Assembly: GCF_000003815.2 (NCBI RefSeq)
Contig: NC_049979.1
Coordinates: forward strand, 6,354,196-6,418,195
Length of the DNA: 64,000 bases
Source: Branchiostoma floridae
Lineage: Eukaryota > Chordata > Leptocardii > Amphioxiformes > Branchiostomatidae
Direction of reading: 5' to 3'
Under the pieces are notes generated by a model that did no database searches, was not told the origin of the DNA, and was given only the letters and a program-made list of their open reading frames with translations. Below, in pieces: positions 23,700-35,537 of this stretch. How positions within the stretch are numbered: position 1 is the first letter of the stretch; the number at the start of each line of letters is the position of its first letter. A program made the translations under genes and the position numbers.

Positions 23700-25130
23700 A
23701 ATAACAGCAAGGAGCTTTCATCAAAGGAGCTTTCATCAAAGCGCCTTGGTAGCAGATCCCATGGATTGCCCCAGAGGACATTTCCCAGCTTATCTCAGTA
23801 TATAAAGAAGAAACTCACATGTGGTGATTGAGAAAAATTTTATTATTTGTACTATTATTTATGGTTCTTGTAGCAATTTATCTCTTGAAATATCTTGGCT
23901 GCATGTACAATATATATATGTACCATCCAGTTGTACTTTTTAGAAACAAATAAATACAAAATGATCAAGTGCATGATTGTATACTTGTGGCTGATGTTTA
24001 GTATTCCTAGGAACTAATGTGCCTTCAGTCTACCTTCTACTACTAAGCTTATACAGTTTCTCATCATGCTGTATCTAAAAATCTCACTGTCATACATTAA
24101 GGAAACTCAAACAAAATATGAATTTTGCAACAATCTCTGTGGAGTAATAACATACATTTGTGTATATTGTGCTGTCTTCCTTCAGAGATTATAATACTTA
24201 TTCATCAGAGGTTATCTCGCAAAGTAAAGAAGAAAACTTAAAATGTACAATATGTTTTGTCAACCGCTGTTACAGAAGTGACTACTTTTCAAGAGTGTAT
24301 GCTAGTAGTACAAACAGTTTTGTATCACTTGACAGTGTAAAGTGTGATATAACTTTTTGCTGGGAAACTCCCATTCAAGTGTTGGTCCCAAGTCATGGCT
24401 GTGTGATGTAGTTGTTGCAGCTCCCATGTCACCAGCTTTGCAATGAAACATTATCCAATCCATCTAGATTTTCAGCTGGGTTCCCTCTGCAGTGGACAGA
24501 AAAAGAGAACAGTGGGACCATGTTTCCAGAACACAAGACAAATTATTTATAGTTGTAGTTCTGTAACACCTGAGGAGGCCAGGTCTTCCCAGCATAAAGT
24601 TGAGGGGTCAGTTGTGTCAGCTCAAGCACAATAAGGCATCAGGGTAAGGTTGCCTGAGTAGCTGTAGTGGCTCTGGCCATGTCAATTACCTTCTTTAGCT
24701 ACTGGACTTTCAAAGGAAATCCAGGAACCTCATGTTCTAGAGTTGGCCTGCAGAATGCAGCAAACATCAAACACAGTTCAACAGCTACCTCCTGTTTTGA
24801 ATATCCATTACCTCTCATTGTTTTACATTTACTGTCCTACAATATAAAAATTCAAATGAGGTACATATTCTGCCCTGCAAAACTATTCAAACTAAGTTGG
24901 AACTGTGCAACAGAGCACATTCTAGAACTATCAGCTCTACAAAACGCCCCCCAAATATGCATCCAGAGAATTGTCAAAAAAGAAAAGAAAATGTTCTAGA
25001 ACTAAGCTACAGGTACAAAGAGACTGATGCTAGCATTGCCAAAGGAAAAGGACGCAATCAAGAAAGGACTTTCCCATCCAACACCATAAAGAAGAAATAG
25101 AAATAGAACCCTGAAGTCTGATGTCCTTAC
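23700..25130. other. Region between ALKBH6 and the unidentified minus-strand gene
   Basis: About 1.4 kb. Further exons or the 3' end of the minus-strand gene at 25131-26278 should lie here. A weak minus-strand candidate starts after CTGTCCACTGCAG near 24495 and reads only seven codons before a stop in the matching phase, so I do not call it. I see nothing else. Confidence 0.4.
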
Positions 25131-26278
25131 GTTTCTCTGGAAAGTGTCTGCGTTCTCGGTGGGTTGGGGCATTGACCATGAAGGTGCATCTAGGCTCAGA
25201 CTCCTCGTTCCTGTTAGGGCTGTAGAATAGGGACAAAGTGAACATTTTAGGATTGTTATTGTCTGGTGATTTAAAAAATTACAATGGAATTAGATAATAA
25301 AGCATAATTTAGATGCAGATGATGCATTCAATTGATTTTGAGAATTTCATGATGATAACGTTATATATACGGGCTTTCTTTATTAAAAGATGCCACAAGT
25401 TTGAGATTCCATATTCGTGGCATGTTCCAGCTAAATGTAGTCATCTACATCGCGTGCTGCTCCTTGGATACAATGTGTGTAGTAATAATCATAATCATAA
25501 TCATCTGGTGTATTTTGCCAGCCAGTAGGAATAACATCAACTTTATTATTCCTTTGTTAAAAAATGATGATTTATTGTGGCCAGGGAGATGGAAACATTT
25601 TAACTGATAAAAATTCGTCTCATTGTTCTTGTATGCCCCTGGTGAGTGCTTTGCATTTCGTGGCAACAAGCTCACTTTGGTCTTTGCCGTAGTTTTATCG
25701 GTTTGTTTTGCACATGTAACGTTAGCGGCAAACACGTAAACATAACGACGGCATCAAGCGGAGCTCTCTTCCCGTGAACATAATTTGCCTAGCCGCCACC
25801 GGGCCTTTCTATCGGGTATGGATCGTGTGATTCGGGAAAAATTATAATAGTGGGCCAAAAGGAGTGAATAACTGGCCAGTACGCAGGGAAATAACATTCC
25901 CCCTGTAGTCGCGAGCCATACCCACTTGCCGACTATTATTAAACTCCGCTGGCAACAGTTATCTGTCTGTTGTCCAATTTCTATTTCCACCAGCTCAGCG
26001 TCCTAGGCCTGGTGTGGTAGAGACTATCGTTAACCGACTAAATAACTGACTAACTTATGTAGTTCATGCATGATTTCTGTCTTCAAAAGCACTGGCGCAT
26101 TGGAAACGGCTGATACATGTCTGTTGTTATGCGTAACGCGTTACCTGAAAACATCGCTCCTGAAGGCCTGCTGTGCATGTTTCCTCTCCGGGCGACACCA
26201 AATCCGCAGAGCGTTGGAATCCACCGTGCACCAGGACTCCCTCTGCTCCCCGAGCTGCCGAAGCTGTTCTTGGTCCAT
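25131..26278 (-). CDS. Unidentified gene, two 5' coding exons (possible ciliary protein)
   Basis: Exon 1 (26278-26145) starts with an ATG and encodes MDQEQLRQLGEQRESWCTVD, then SNALRIWCRPERKHAQQAFR and SDVF, up to a GTAACG donor in phase 2. Exon 2 (25219-25131) has acceptor TATTCTACAG and donor GTAAGG. It continues in the right phase with PNRNEESEPRCTFMVNAPTH and RERRHFPEK and ends in phase 1. Codon choice, charge pattern and matching splice phases support a real gene. I do not recognise the family. If exon 2 is not spliced at its end, the frame reads on about 34 codons to a stop. The upstream X-box suggests expression in ciliated cells, which is an inference only. Confidence 0.65.
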
Positions 26279-26392
26279 TTGGAAATCTCGGAAGTTAAGC
26301 TAGGCTTGACACAGCTGTGTTACAGTACTGCACGTGAAGTATGAATGGGGATCGTGTCGCCCAGCTGGGATTGTTTACATGTCTCAATGGCC

Positions 26393-26406
26393 GTCGCTAT
26401 GGAGAC
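26393..26406. promoter_or_regulatory. X-box-like RFX site
   Basis: GTCGCTATGGAGAC fits the RFX consensus RYYNYY-N(1-3)-RRNRAC at every defined position. It lies about 115 bp upstream of the start codon of the minus-strand gene, the usual distance for ciliary gene promoters. Confidence 0.5.
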
Positions 26407-28224
26407 ACAGGCTTGCTTTGTCAATGGCGACGCTTAGCGACTTTTAGTAGTACTGCACCCAGGCGTTTACACATTTGACTAAAACAGTCATGTAACGTTA
26501 AAGTTAATATCCTTATAAGCCGGTAATCTGTAGAGAGGTTATAGCCACGGATAGTTTTGTTTGCGTTGCACAGACTAACAGTAACAGTAGTAAATCAGGG
26601 AGGCTATTTCCCTTTTTTATTTATACAATTGTATAACATAAACCTAACTTAATGCCCAGTGTTCTCTTTTATGACACTTTAGTGTGATACAAAGATGCAT
26701 TGTTTATGTGGCATGTTTTCCCTTATCCTTTCTTTGATTTCAATCGAACGCGTTGATTCATTTAAGAATTGCAAAATAATCATCAACTTCGGTTTGGCTA
26801 GGACACATCAAGGAGGTTGAAAGAGGGGACACATACATGATCAGCCAATGTTGCCCAACTAGTCACAGTAAGTGGGTAGCTGTCATCAATTAGCTAACCT
26901 TTGGAGAAAATAGATTCAATAGGTTACACAATCAATAGGTTAATAGGCTTAAAAGAACATTCATATATTTTTCAGACATCTGTATTTGATTAAAAAGTAC
27001 TCCACCTATCTATGTGTTGGTGTTTTTTTTTCTGTAACTTTTTTTTCCCTATCTTTTCTAAACAGACCTTTGTAGTACAGACAACACAACTAATGTCTTG
27101 AATGGAGATGCGCAGTCATCATTAAACTACAGCATGATTTGTTTATTCGTTAGCATAAATGACAAGATAGTCAAGTCCATATGGTAGAGAGTAAAACAAA
27201 AACACTGTCTTGTAATAAGTTCTGATACATTCACCAATGTTTTTTGGCTTGCTAGTATTTTGAACTACACACAAACTAAAGGCTAAAATTAATTAATTCA
27301 TCAAGGAGAAAAAAAATTGAAGCATCCAACTAGGGCATGTGTAACAGAGCAACCAAAGGTGGTCTAACTTGTTGGACTTATGTGACTGTCTTTTTCCTGG
27401 GATTTAATCAAGGATATTTACACAGCACCATACATAACAGAAAGGCAAGTCTGCCACCCATCTGTTTTTGTCATCTGTAAGTGACCTGTATCTTAGACTG
27501 AGTAGACTGTGAGTAGACTGCAATGTACATAAATTTTCCAAATCACAAGTGTGAGTTCATTTTTACACTTATTTGCAATGACACATGAAGATATAAAACT
27601 AAGAAATGTTATTCAGACTTGGATGCAGCCACATTTGACTTCTGTCAGAGTCAACTGTATAATAAAGAGTTACTGCTAGGATCCCTGAGGTTCACAATAT
27701 AGCACTAAGTTACAAACTCATATGGTATCATAGTCACAATTCAATTGCATACTGGGATACGAACTTTAGCTGAAAATGACTAGAATACACCTCTTATGCA
27801 GGTATTTCACTGGGGCATGCCTGATGGTCACTGTTTGCTAATGTCATTTGCCAATTGGTTGTGACCTGGTTGCCAATGGATGACAATTTGTTGCCAGCAC
27901 TCCCATTCTCTTAAATTTAAAAAAAAAAAATTATTCTAAGTTAAAATGTGGTAAAATGCAGACAATGGGCACAAATGAAATGCCAAAATAGGGGCCAATA
28001 GGCACCAATGGATGCAGACAAGATGCTAACAGGCACCATAATTTTGCAAAATATAATGCCAGTTTCAAGGTTTGTGTGAACATTTCATGAGAAGCTCAAA
28101 TCGGCATGTGGGCCGCTTTCCCTTACTTACCGGTATATGAAGGAAGAGGGGTCAAACAAGGGTATAACAAAAGTTTTTCAATCACAACACCTCTCTTTCT
28201 GATGCATTGTCTTTTGATTCAATG
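26407..28224. other. Intergenic region, nothing recognised
   Basis: AT-rich sequence between the unidentified gene and Gemin8. A motif CAAGGAGGTTGAAAG near 26807 also occurs in the palindrome at 28225. No exon or full repeat boundary could be supported. Confidence 0.4.
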
Positions 28225-28253
28225 CAAGGAGGTTGAAAGTTTCAACCTCCTTG
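28225..28253. repeat. Perfect palindrome, 14-bp arms
   Basis: CAAGGAGGTTGAAA and its exact reverse complement are separated by one base. The same motif recurs near 26807, and a related AGGAGGTTAAAAACCTCCT occurs near 13650. It looks like the abutting termini of a small DNA element. Confidence 0.6.
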
Positions 28254-28429
28254 TTCAGTGGTAACACTACAATTTTTAATAAGATGTCATTGTGACCGCA
28301 AGGGAAAATTTTCCGAAAGGGAAAAAACTTCCCAAAGTCTTCACAATTTCTTGTTGCCAACAGGCACTGTCCAGTGATGTACCCTGTGTTGAACTTACCT
28401 TAGAGCAGAGGCGTTTCAGTAGGTTAAAG

Positions 28430-28642
28430 GAGTTCAAAGGACTGATTCTGAAGAAGGACTGATTTTAATCTAGTGAACTTTCCCATAGTTGAGAACTTAT
28501 GTTGTATCATGCATTGTTGTTATTTTGTGACCATGTATATGCTATTTATGTCGGAGTGAAGTTTGATGTACCAGGGTCTCCTGAAAATCAGGGCGCCCGC
28601 CCTGAGTGAGCACACCTGGCTAAATAAATAAATGAATGAATG
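28430..28642 (+). mobile_element. 3' tail of a CR1/L2-like LINE
   Basis: A stem-loop-like GGGCGCCCGCCC segment is followed by AAATAAATAAATGAATGAATG, the kind of short-repeat 3' terminus typical of CR1/L2-group elements. No coding part remains. Confidence 0.4.
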
Positions 28643-28795
28643 TTACTGCAAGATTGTCTACAGGCCTGTTACCTGGGATGGGTAAAAATCGATTTGGATG
28701 TGTTATGGCCAATGTTGCCTTTACAAACATTTGTAACAGTTGTAACAGGTACAAATGTTAGTATTCAAAAAGTAGCAGAAAAGGAAAACTTGACT

Positions 28796-30854
28796 CTACA
28801 GTTTGAGTGGGATAGTTGGCCATAGTTTGGGTTGTTTGAGGTCACAGCAGGCATCAAACGCCATCTGTATGGCAGTCTCCAGACCATGGATGACTGGTGC
28901 CCGTATGCCATACAACCGCTTCATCTCTGCTTTACGCTGCTGACCTGGGACAGGAGATTGAAAAGACTAACATCTTAGAATATATTCTATACATTCAGGT
29001 AGATAAAACATCAACAAGTACAACTTACTACAAGCCATAATTAGATTGTGATGAACTTATAGCACTGGTACTCGCATACTCATAATAAGTATCAATATGA
29101 AACAAAACACAGATGTGTTTAAGTATAACACACTGCATAAAGGAGATATGCTTAAGGCCATAAACATAAAGCAGATGTTCAAAAATTACTGTGTGCCTGT
29201 TGTACACCACAGAACAGATTTTAAAGGTCATTTTAAGTTAACTGACCTGGCTGTTGAGCTGGAGCCTCAGTTGTAGTCCTGCCAAACTTCGGCAATCCCA
29301 GCTTGTCAGCCTCAATATAATCCTCCTCCATAGCAGCCTGCCTGGCAGCCTCCTCCCTCTGTCTCCTCCTCTCCTCGCGATGTCTGGCTGTCACTGCCAT
29401 GAACTCTCGGAACTCGGGAGAAATCTCCGGGACTTCACTGTTCCCTGTGTCACTGGTGGTGTCCATCGTGTCCGTATCACTGTGCTTTGCCACATTCTTC
29501 CTGTTACGCTTCTTTTTGTGTTTCTTACGTTTAGTCCTTTTACGCCGTTTCGCATTTGAGCTCAGACTGTCTTTCGAAGCACTTCTTCTGTCCCACGAGT
29601 GACGCCTCCTTCTGTAATGATTGGTCCTTGCTTCACATGGTTCCATTGGAGCATATCCTGAAACAGTGAAACTGTGATGTTATCAAAAAGACAAGAATAG
29701 CATGGTACATACCAATTTCACCATGATGATCCTATAACAGGTACACAAATCCATTCTATTTTCTCAACATAAGTTATTGCAAGCATATAGTCATTGTGCA
29801 ACCAAGCAAATATATGCAGGGTTCTCCCCAGAGAGTGGAATAAGGGAGGCCCTCCACTATACTCTCAGCCAGCTCCACTATACTATTTTTCAAATTTAGT
29901 GTGTTTCTTCCCTATTTTCTTTGTTAGTTTTGCTAAAATTAATGACAATTCACAGATTTTTGTACCAAGTGGCATCACTTTTCCAGTCAGCATTGTCTGC
30001 AAAAACTTGTGAATGAGCAATGATCAAAACAATAGTAGTTTTGCCACTTCACAACAAAGGAATAACAACAGTATATTATACTTGTAGTATTTGACACCCT
30101 CTGTCATTGCAAAATGAAGCCATTTTCATGAAAGTGCAGCGCGTTGGTGCGGGTTATTTTTGCCAGCCCCTCCACTATACTAAAAAATTCTGGGGAGAAC
30201 CCTGATATGTGTAGTACTGAAGGGAAAGACTAATTTGATTGATTGTTGACACCTGTTGAGAACTGTTACATGTACCAATGATACAGCAATTTGTAATGAA
30301 TGAAGTTCAACTGCTACCAGTTTCTTCAAACCCTTGACCAGATTTTGGTACCCAGCAAAGTTTGACAGTGGCATGAGTGGCTGATACTGTAAATGCTATA
30401 AGTTCACAGGGATTTAATTTCGTGGTAGCGGGTAAAAGAGCATTTCATGGTGGTTTTAAAATTGTGGCAGCACTATGCACTAAGTTCGTGATGAAGTGGC
30501 CACCGCTAAAACTGCAAACATTAAACCACCACGCAAGTTTCTGCATTTACAGTATCATGAAGTCTCACCATTTTGCATGACATGTTGCCACACTGCCTGG
30601 ACCTGTGCTGGTGCCTTCCTGTGCTGCTGGTACCAGCCCATCATGCTGTGCCAGTGCTGCCAGTACTTGTCATATCTGGGGTTATAGTGCCAGTGTTCCT
30701 CCCAGCTCCCCTGCATGGTGGGACCACCGTTATCCTCCGACACACTGTCGTCTACAGTACTGGGTTCCTCGGACAAGTTTTCTACCTCTTCAGCAGAGTC
30801 TTCTTCCTCTGAATTGTCTGCCGTCTCCTCTCCTGGTAGGTTCAGTTCCGCCAT
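28796..30854 (-). CDS. GEMIN8: Gem-associated protein 8
   Basis: Complete gene in three exons: 30854-30569, 29657-29247 and 28944-28796. Phases agree and the product has 281 residues. Gemin8 is a subunit of the SMN complex, which assembles Sm rings on spliceosomal snRNAs. Residues about 58-77 read [20 protein letters not shown], matching human HPVYARYWQHYHQAMAW. Residues about 176-194 are [19 protein letters not shown], the family signature. The C-terminus has EAPAQQPG, then [21 protein letters not shown] and the stop. A very basic run ([18 protein letters not shown], about 132-149) and an acidic N-terminus (about 1-45) replace the less charged regions of human Gemin8 and explain the extra length (human 242). 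The start codon lies in AAACATGGCGG. The large first intron contains two MITEs. Confidence 0.93.
29817..30203. mobile_element. MITE with CAGGGTTCTCCCC ends, copy B
   Basis: Inverted ends CAGGGTTCTCCCCAGA and TTCTGGGGAGAACCCTG are flanked by an exact 5-bp duplication ATATG (29812-29816 and 30204-30208). The body aligns with the nested copy at 11618-12097. It lies in Gemin8 intron 1. Confidence 0.88.
30387..30552. mobile_element. MITE with CTGTAAATG ends, copy 3
   Basis: CTGTAAATGC and GCATTTACAG inverted ends are flanked by TA on both sides. The interior shares GGGATTTAATTTCG and GTAGCGGGTAAA with the other copies. The element begins 16 nt inside the 5' splice site of Gemin8 intron 1. Confidence 0.8.
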
Positions 30855-31871
30855 GTTTTACAGACAGGATGACCTGGCCTGGTCAGCTGCTTTGAGCTAC
30901 TCCTAGACTGGACAGCAGGTCACCCATACATCATGCTGGTGTGCAGTTGTTTGAGGGATGTTTCTGTAAGGCCTAATAAACAGAAGCAGTCACAGATTAT
31001 TACATCTATCTAAGATCCAGAGGGTTAGATCACGCAGCGAATTTTTTTTCTTCTCAAAACTCCTCAAAGCGCCCCCCTCCCCTCCACGTCCCCAATGGCT
31101 TTAAAGGCTCTAACATAATAAGATATGCATGTATTATCATGCAATACAGTAAGAGATGTCCTTTCGGTAAGTTTATGCCCGTTTAGGACGGTAAAAGAAT
31201 CAGAGAGTACGTACAAACCTCAAGAATACCCTGGCTTTCAAAGTTTTCCGTGCGTCCAGTAGCCGTCTGAAATCGTTTGGGGTCATCAGGGGAGCTTACT
31301 TTGCTACAAAGGGGTGAAAAGGAATTTTATATTCTCGTGATATTCATGTCAGTGGGATAAATTGAATAATATAAGAATACTTTGGACATAAAAAGTTCCT
31401 GTTTTATATTTATTAGGTAAATTTGTTTCTGTTTTTTGTTTTGAATCATAAAGCTTTTTTTGTGTGTGTGTGGTGTTAACAATAGATTCATCTTATAACC
31501 TTTAACCTTTGATCCGTCTTTTCTTGTCCTGACAGGACCTCACCAAGGAGTGCCCGTTTACAGTAAGTTTGCAACATTTCTTCGGCGTTAAACTTCCTTC
31601 ATGTGATTGGGATCTGTTAAAGGGAATGTTTTCTGCGATTTTTGGATAATCGAGGCAGGTCATCGTGCATGCACTGGACTGCAGACTGATATAAACCGAG
31701 GGTCAACGAACGTTACAGAGCTTTGCAGCACCCGTCACAGTAGCACTCGAATCTATTTTTGTCCAAAAATATTTGACACTCAAACAAATGCCCTGTGCCA
31801 TAGCATAGGGTGCTGTTTTTGCATGATGTACACTAAATACTGATCACCAGTACATTTGTATCTTGTTACAG
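30855..31871. promoter_or_regulatory. Shared upstream region of Gemin8 and the Kelch gene
   Basis: The two start codons are 1034 bp apart and point away from each other, so a common or bidirectional promoter is possible. A C-rich stretch with CCCCCCTCCCCTCCACG lies at about 31070-31090. I see no TATA box or clear initiator. Confidence 0.4.
31536..31562 (+). other. Candidate 27-nt 5' UTR exon of the Kelch gene
   Basis: A 27-nt segment sits between a good acceptor (TTCTTGTCCTGACAG) and a perfect donor (GTAAGT). If joined to the coding exon at 31872 it reaches an in-frame TGA before the start codon, so it would be untranslated. Confidence 0.35.
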
Positions 31872-31888
31872 GAGCGACATTGACGAAA

Positions 31889-34800
31889 ATGGACCCAATG
31901 GCTGAGTTCTCCAGTGAACCTGTACGGGAATTCTGTACCAGTGACCACCCTGGAAGTATGTTGCAGAACCTAAAGGAGCTGAGAGACACTGGCACCCTTT
32001 GTGATATTACACTGGTATGGCAACCTGTATATTTATTGGGTGTCATTGCTATGCAGCGTCACACAGTGCAGATCCAATAAGCTTGTTCACCATTATGGGC
32101 GTATGACGAGATGACGTCATACGGGGGAATTGTGGGCAAACCACGCGATGAACACCGCGAGATCTTGCGAGAACCAGAGTAAGAACTCCAGATCTCGAAC
32201 GAACTAAGAGAAACAGGACGTCCCTGAACCAGCTCTTCACCCATCACCGTCTCCTTCGCGCCATTTTGAACAACCGCCGAACATCTTGTGGGATGATCCA
32301 ATAAGCTTGTTCACCATTCCAGTGCGCAGAAACATTAGCTTGGTATCCAGTCGTATTATAGCCCGTAGGTCTCTTCTGTGAAGTATTTGCGGAGAGGACG
32401 GAAGAGACTCAGGAGCTATAATACAGCTGGATACCTGGCTACAGTGTTATGTGGGTAATATGTCAAAGGTGAAGGCCAGTGACTTGTAAAGAGTTCTTGT
32501 CTTGACCATTGTTACAACTTGCATAACAATGCCCCTAACAGTTAAATCTATGTTTTCATTATGTCTCAGGAGCCTTCAACTTTGGCATATTACCTGCAAT
32601 TCATATCCCTGCATGTGCACACTCAGAATAGTGAATGACCTTTTGCATCTGTATACTAATCTGTGCAAGGTTACATTTTCTCCAATGCAATCAAAGAAAA
32701 TACTTGGGGATTATATCAGCTGATTGTTACGCCATATGAATCAGTCCTGTTTGGGAACTAGTGGAGCCAGAGCACTGATGTTGACAATGTCGTGTGATAT
32801 CAGGGTCAAATCGGTGGACTGGGTGGAGAAAGTTTATTTATTTTATTTATTGGTTTGGCTGTTCAGAACACACAGCCAGGTCTGCCCAACTAGCCTGTGG
32901 CTATTACAAAGGGCTAGACCTGCTGACAAAATCAGAGACAATACATATGGAATTGGACAGAATACTTACAAGATACGAGTTATATGGAATTCATTGGTGT
33001 TCCAACCACAAAATATGATGGTTAAAGTTTCCAGCTTGTGTTTGTGTTTTCTAGGTTGTGGGAAGTAGAGAGATATTTGCCCACCGAGCAGTGCTGGCTG
33101 CAGGCAGCCGTTACTTTGCCTCCATCTACCGCAGTGACTACACAGAGACGCATGCCAGCAGGATTGAGCTGGGGTCCCTGGACGCTGGGGGAGTTGAGAC
33201 CGTAGTTCAGTACATTTATACAGGTTAACACTGTACATTACTTAGTCTTAGGCCTAGGAAAAAATGTTGTGTTTCCTGTTTCCATATCTACCCTATGAAA
33301 AACCTGCCGGCCCTGGACTTTTTTTTGAGTGGGCAGTGGAGTCACATAGCTTCCAGTTAGAATTTTTATTCAGCCTGCTTCCAATTGAAGTAAAAACACT
33401 GCTTGTCCTATCTATTGAAAGATGCACAACATTCAAGTTTGACATTGAAAGGCACTTAGTGCTCTCATGCATTTCAGTTTACTTTGTTCAACTGTATTGC
33501 AATATGTCACACTAGAGTTTTGGCCAGCCTAAAAAAAATTACAAGAAAAAAAGATGATCCCTACCTACCAACCTTAGTTTTTTCAGGACTGCAACAGGAA
33601 ACACAACACTTTTTCCTAGGCCTTACCACTTAAGACCTAGCTATAGATGCAGTCAAGCTTAGGACATAATCAGTACATTTTGAGACCTATTATTTTCCAA
33701 CTAACTACTCTAGTTATTTCAAGTACACTAGTATTTAGACACTCAGACTTGACCAAAATTGCCTTGCATTTTATTCAGCTATGCACGGGATTCCATTGCT
33801 TGCAATCATGAATCCACATTTTTTAAAATGTGCTTTATTAGACTTTAACTGTACCCATACAAATGCTAAAATTGACTGATAAGATAGGTCTTTGTAAGGC
33901 TGACTATGGAATAGGGAATCCTTGCCAATTTCCAACAACAAAGAGTAAGATATATTTTCAAAATAGTGCTCTTTCCTCCCCCATTCTGCCTTCAAAACTA
34001 TAACATGTGTGTTGTCATTGTGACAGGTGTCATCAAACTGACACTGGGGAATGTTCACGTGGTTCTGGCAGCAGCCACACACCTGGATGTGCTCCATCTG
34101 AAGGACTACTGCCAACAGTTCCTATCTGACAACATCAGTTTGGGCACATGTCTCAGTGTGTGGGCAGTGGCTGACTTATATGATATGGATGAGCTCAAGG
34201 TTCAGGCCCTCAAGTTTATTCTGGACAACTTTACCAAGATTATAACGATGGAAGATGTTCTGGAGCTTCCCATGGAGCGTCTTCTTGAGCTGCTGCTCAA
34301 AGACGAACTGTTTGTGGACAAGGAGGAGGCCCTGTTTGAGCTGGTTGTGAAGTGGACAAAGTATGACGTTGTAAATCGTAGGGCCACGTTTCCAAAACTC
34401 CTGGCCTCTTTACGTATTCCACTGATGGAACTGGAATACGTCATCAACAACATGAAGTCAGAGCCATTACTGAACGAGTTCCCTGAGTGCCTGTCTCTCA
34501 CTGATGAAGCAGTCTCATACTTGATGAGACCTCAGTTGTCAGACTTACCTCCAACAGGTCTCAACACAAGACCTCGACTAGGTACTCTCAAGGATGTCAT
34601 TGTGGTCTGTGGTGGGCAGTCAGAGGCTGTGCTTGAGGATGGCAGCAGGTGGACCATTGCAAATGTGCCGGCCTTGGCGTATGTCATCGATGAAGACCGA
34701 TGGGTTGATCTGAAGGGAAGCCCCCCACGAAACCCAGTTGAAATGTTTAACCTTTCAGACACCGTCTATGTCGCTAGCAGAGGAAATCATGACTTGAGGG

Positions 34801-35537
34801 ACACCTCCACTCATAGGTACCGGTTCTTCTGTTACAACACAAAGATGGAGTATGGCGCTCGATGGGTGCTGCCCCAGGGGATGGAGCTGGAGCTACCTGG
34901 TGTCATGTCCAATATGATGCGAGGTGGCGTGCTGACTGCAGTCACACCACAGGCAATGTTCCTGCTTGATACTTTAGGATGGAACTCAGCCACCAGGTCA
35001 CACCTCAGACTAATGTTTTGCTTTGACACAATCACCAAAAGATGGCAGCAACTGTCTAACCTACCGGATGACTTGATTGTTGGGTATTTGAAACCACTTG
35101 TCATTACGGTGGGAGAAGATCTGTACATTCTTAATGGCACCACTGTATTCAAATACAACCAGAGCCTGGGCTGGACACGTGACTCATTTTACTCTCTTCC
35201 TTGGCACGATGAAGTGACAGTACTTCAGACATGGCTGAAGGCAAATTACAGTGGTCAACACTACGGCACCCTCCCAGAGTCATCAGGAGACCTGATGGAC
35301 ATCACTGCACGGATACGTCGAGGATTTCCGGAGCCCAAACTGGAAGGGTGTTCTGTGTGTGTCTACAAGAAGGATATCTATGTTATTGGTGGGCTCAAGG
35401 ACTATTTTATGGTGGACACGGTGTACAAGTATGACTGTAAGGAGCAGCAATGGCACAAGCTGTGTAAACTGCCCACTCCACGCTCCTGTGCCATGTGTTG
35501 CTATGCAAAGTTGCCATACAAAGCCGTCATGCACTGA
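31889..35537 (+). CDS. BTB-BACK-Kelch (kelch-like) protein
   Basis: Complete in three coding exons: 31889-32014 (exon begins at acceptor 31872), 33055-33223 and 34027-35537. Phases are 0 then 1 and the product has 601 residues. The BTB domain is at about 30-130, with DTGTLCDITLVVGSREIFAH followed by RAVLAAGSRYF and the end motif VVQYIYTG. The BACK domain (about 135-235) contains LSVWAVADLYDMDELK and FVDKEEALFELVVKW. The Kelch region (about 285-595) is divergent but ends with a clear blade, CSVCVYKKDIYVIGGLKDYF to YDCKEQQWHKLCKLPTPRSC. Such proteins are usually substrate adaptors for Cullin-3 ubiquitin ligases. That role is inferred from architecture, and I cannot assign one vertebrate KLHL number. 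An L1-type element begins in its 3' UTR. Confidence 0.93.
32071..32318. mobile_element. 200-bp insertion between 24-bp direct repeats
   Basis: The 24 bp at 32071-32094, starting GATCCAATAAGCTTGTTC, recur exactly at 32295-32318. The 200 bp between them differ in base composition from the surroundings. On the minus strand they contain TTCAAAATGGCGCG, reminiscent of a retrotransposon 5' leader. No poly(A) or inverted ends are visible. It lies in Kelch intron 1. Confidence 0.55.
32336..32441. mobile_element. Short MITE, 106 bp
   Basis: Inverted termini of about 27 bp share GGTATCCAG and GTATTATAGC. They leave only about 50 bp of loop, so the element is almost a hairpin. It lies in Kelch intron 1. 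Confidence 0.7.

Noticed and set aside
29254-29602. Plus-strand frames opposite Gemin8 exon 2
   Set aside because: They are shadows of the Lys/Arg-rich Gemin8 coding sequence. Only the minus strand has splice sites and homology.
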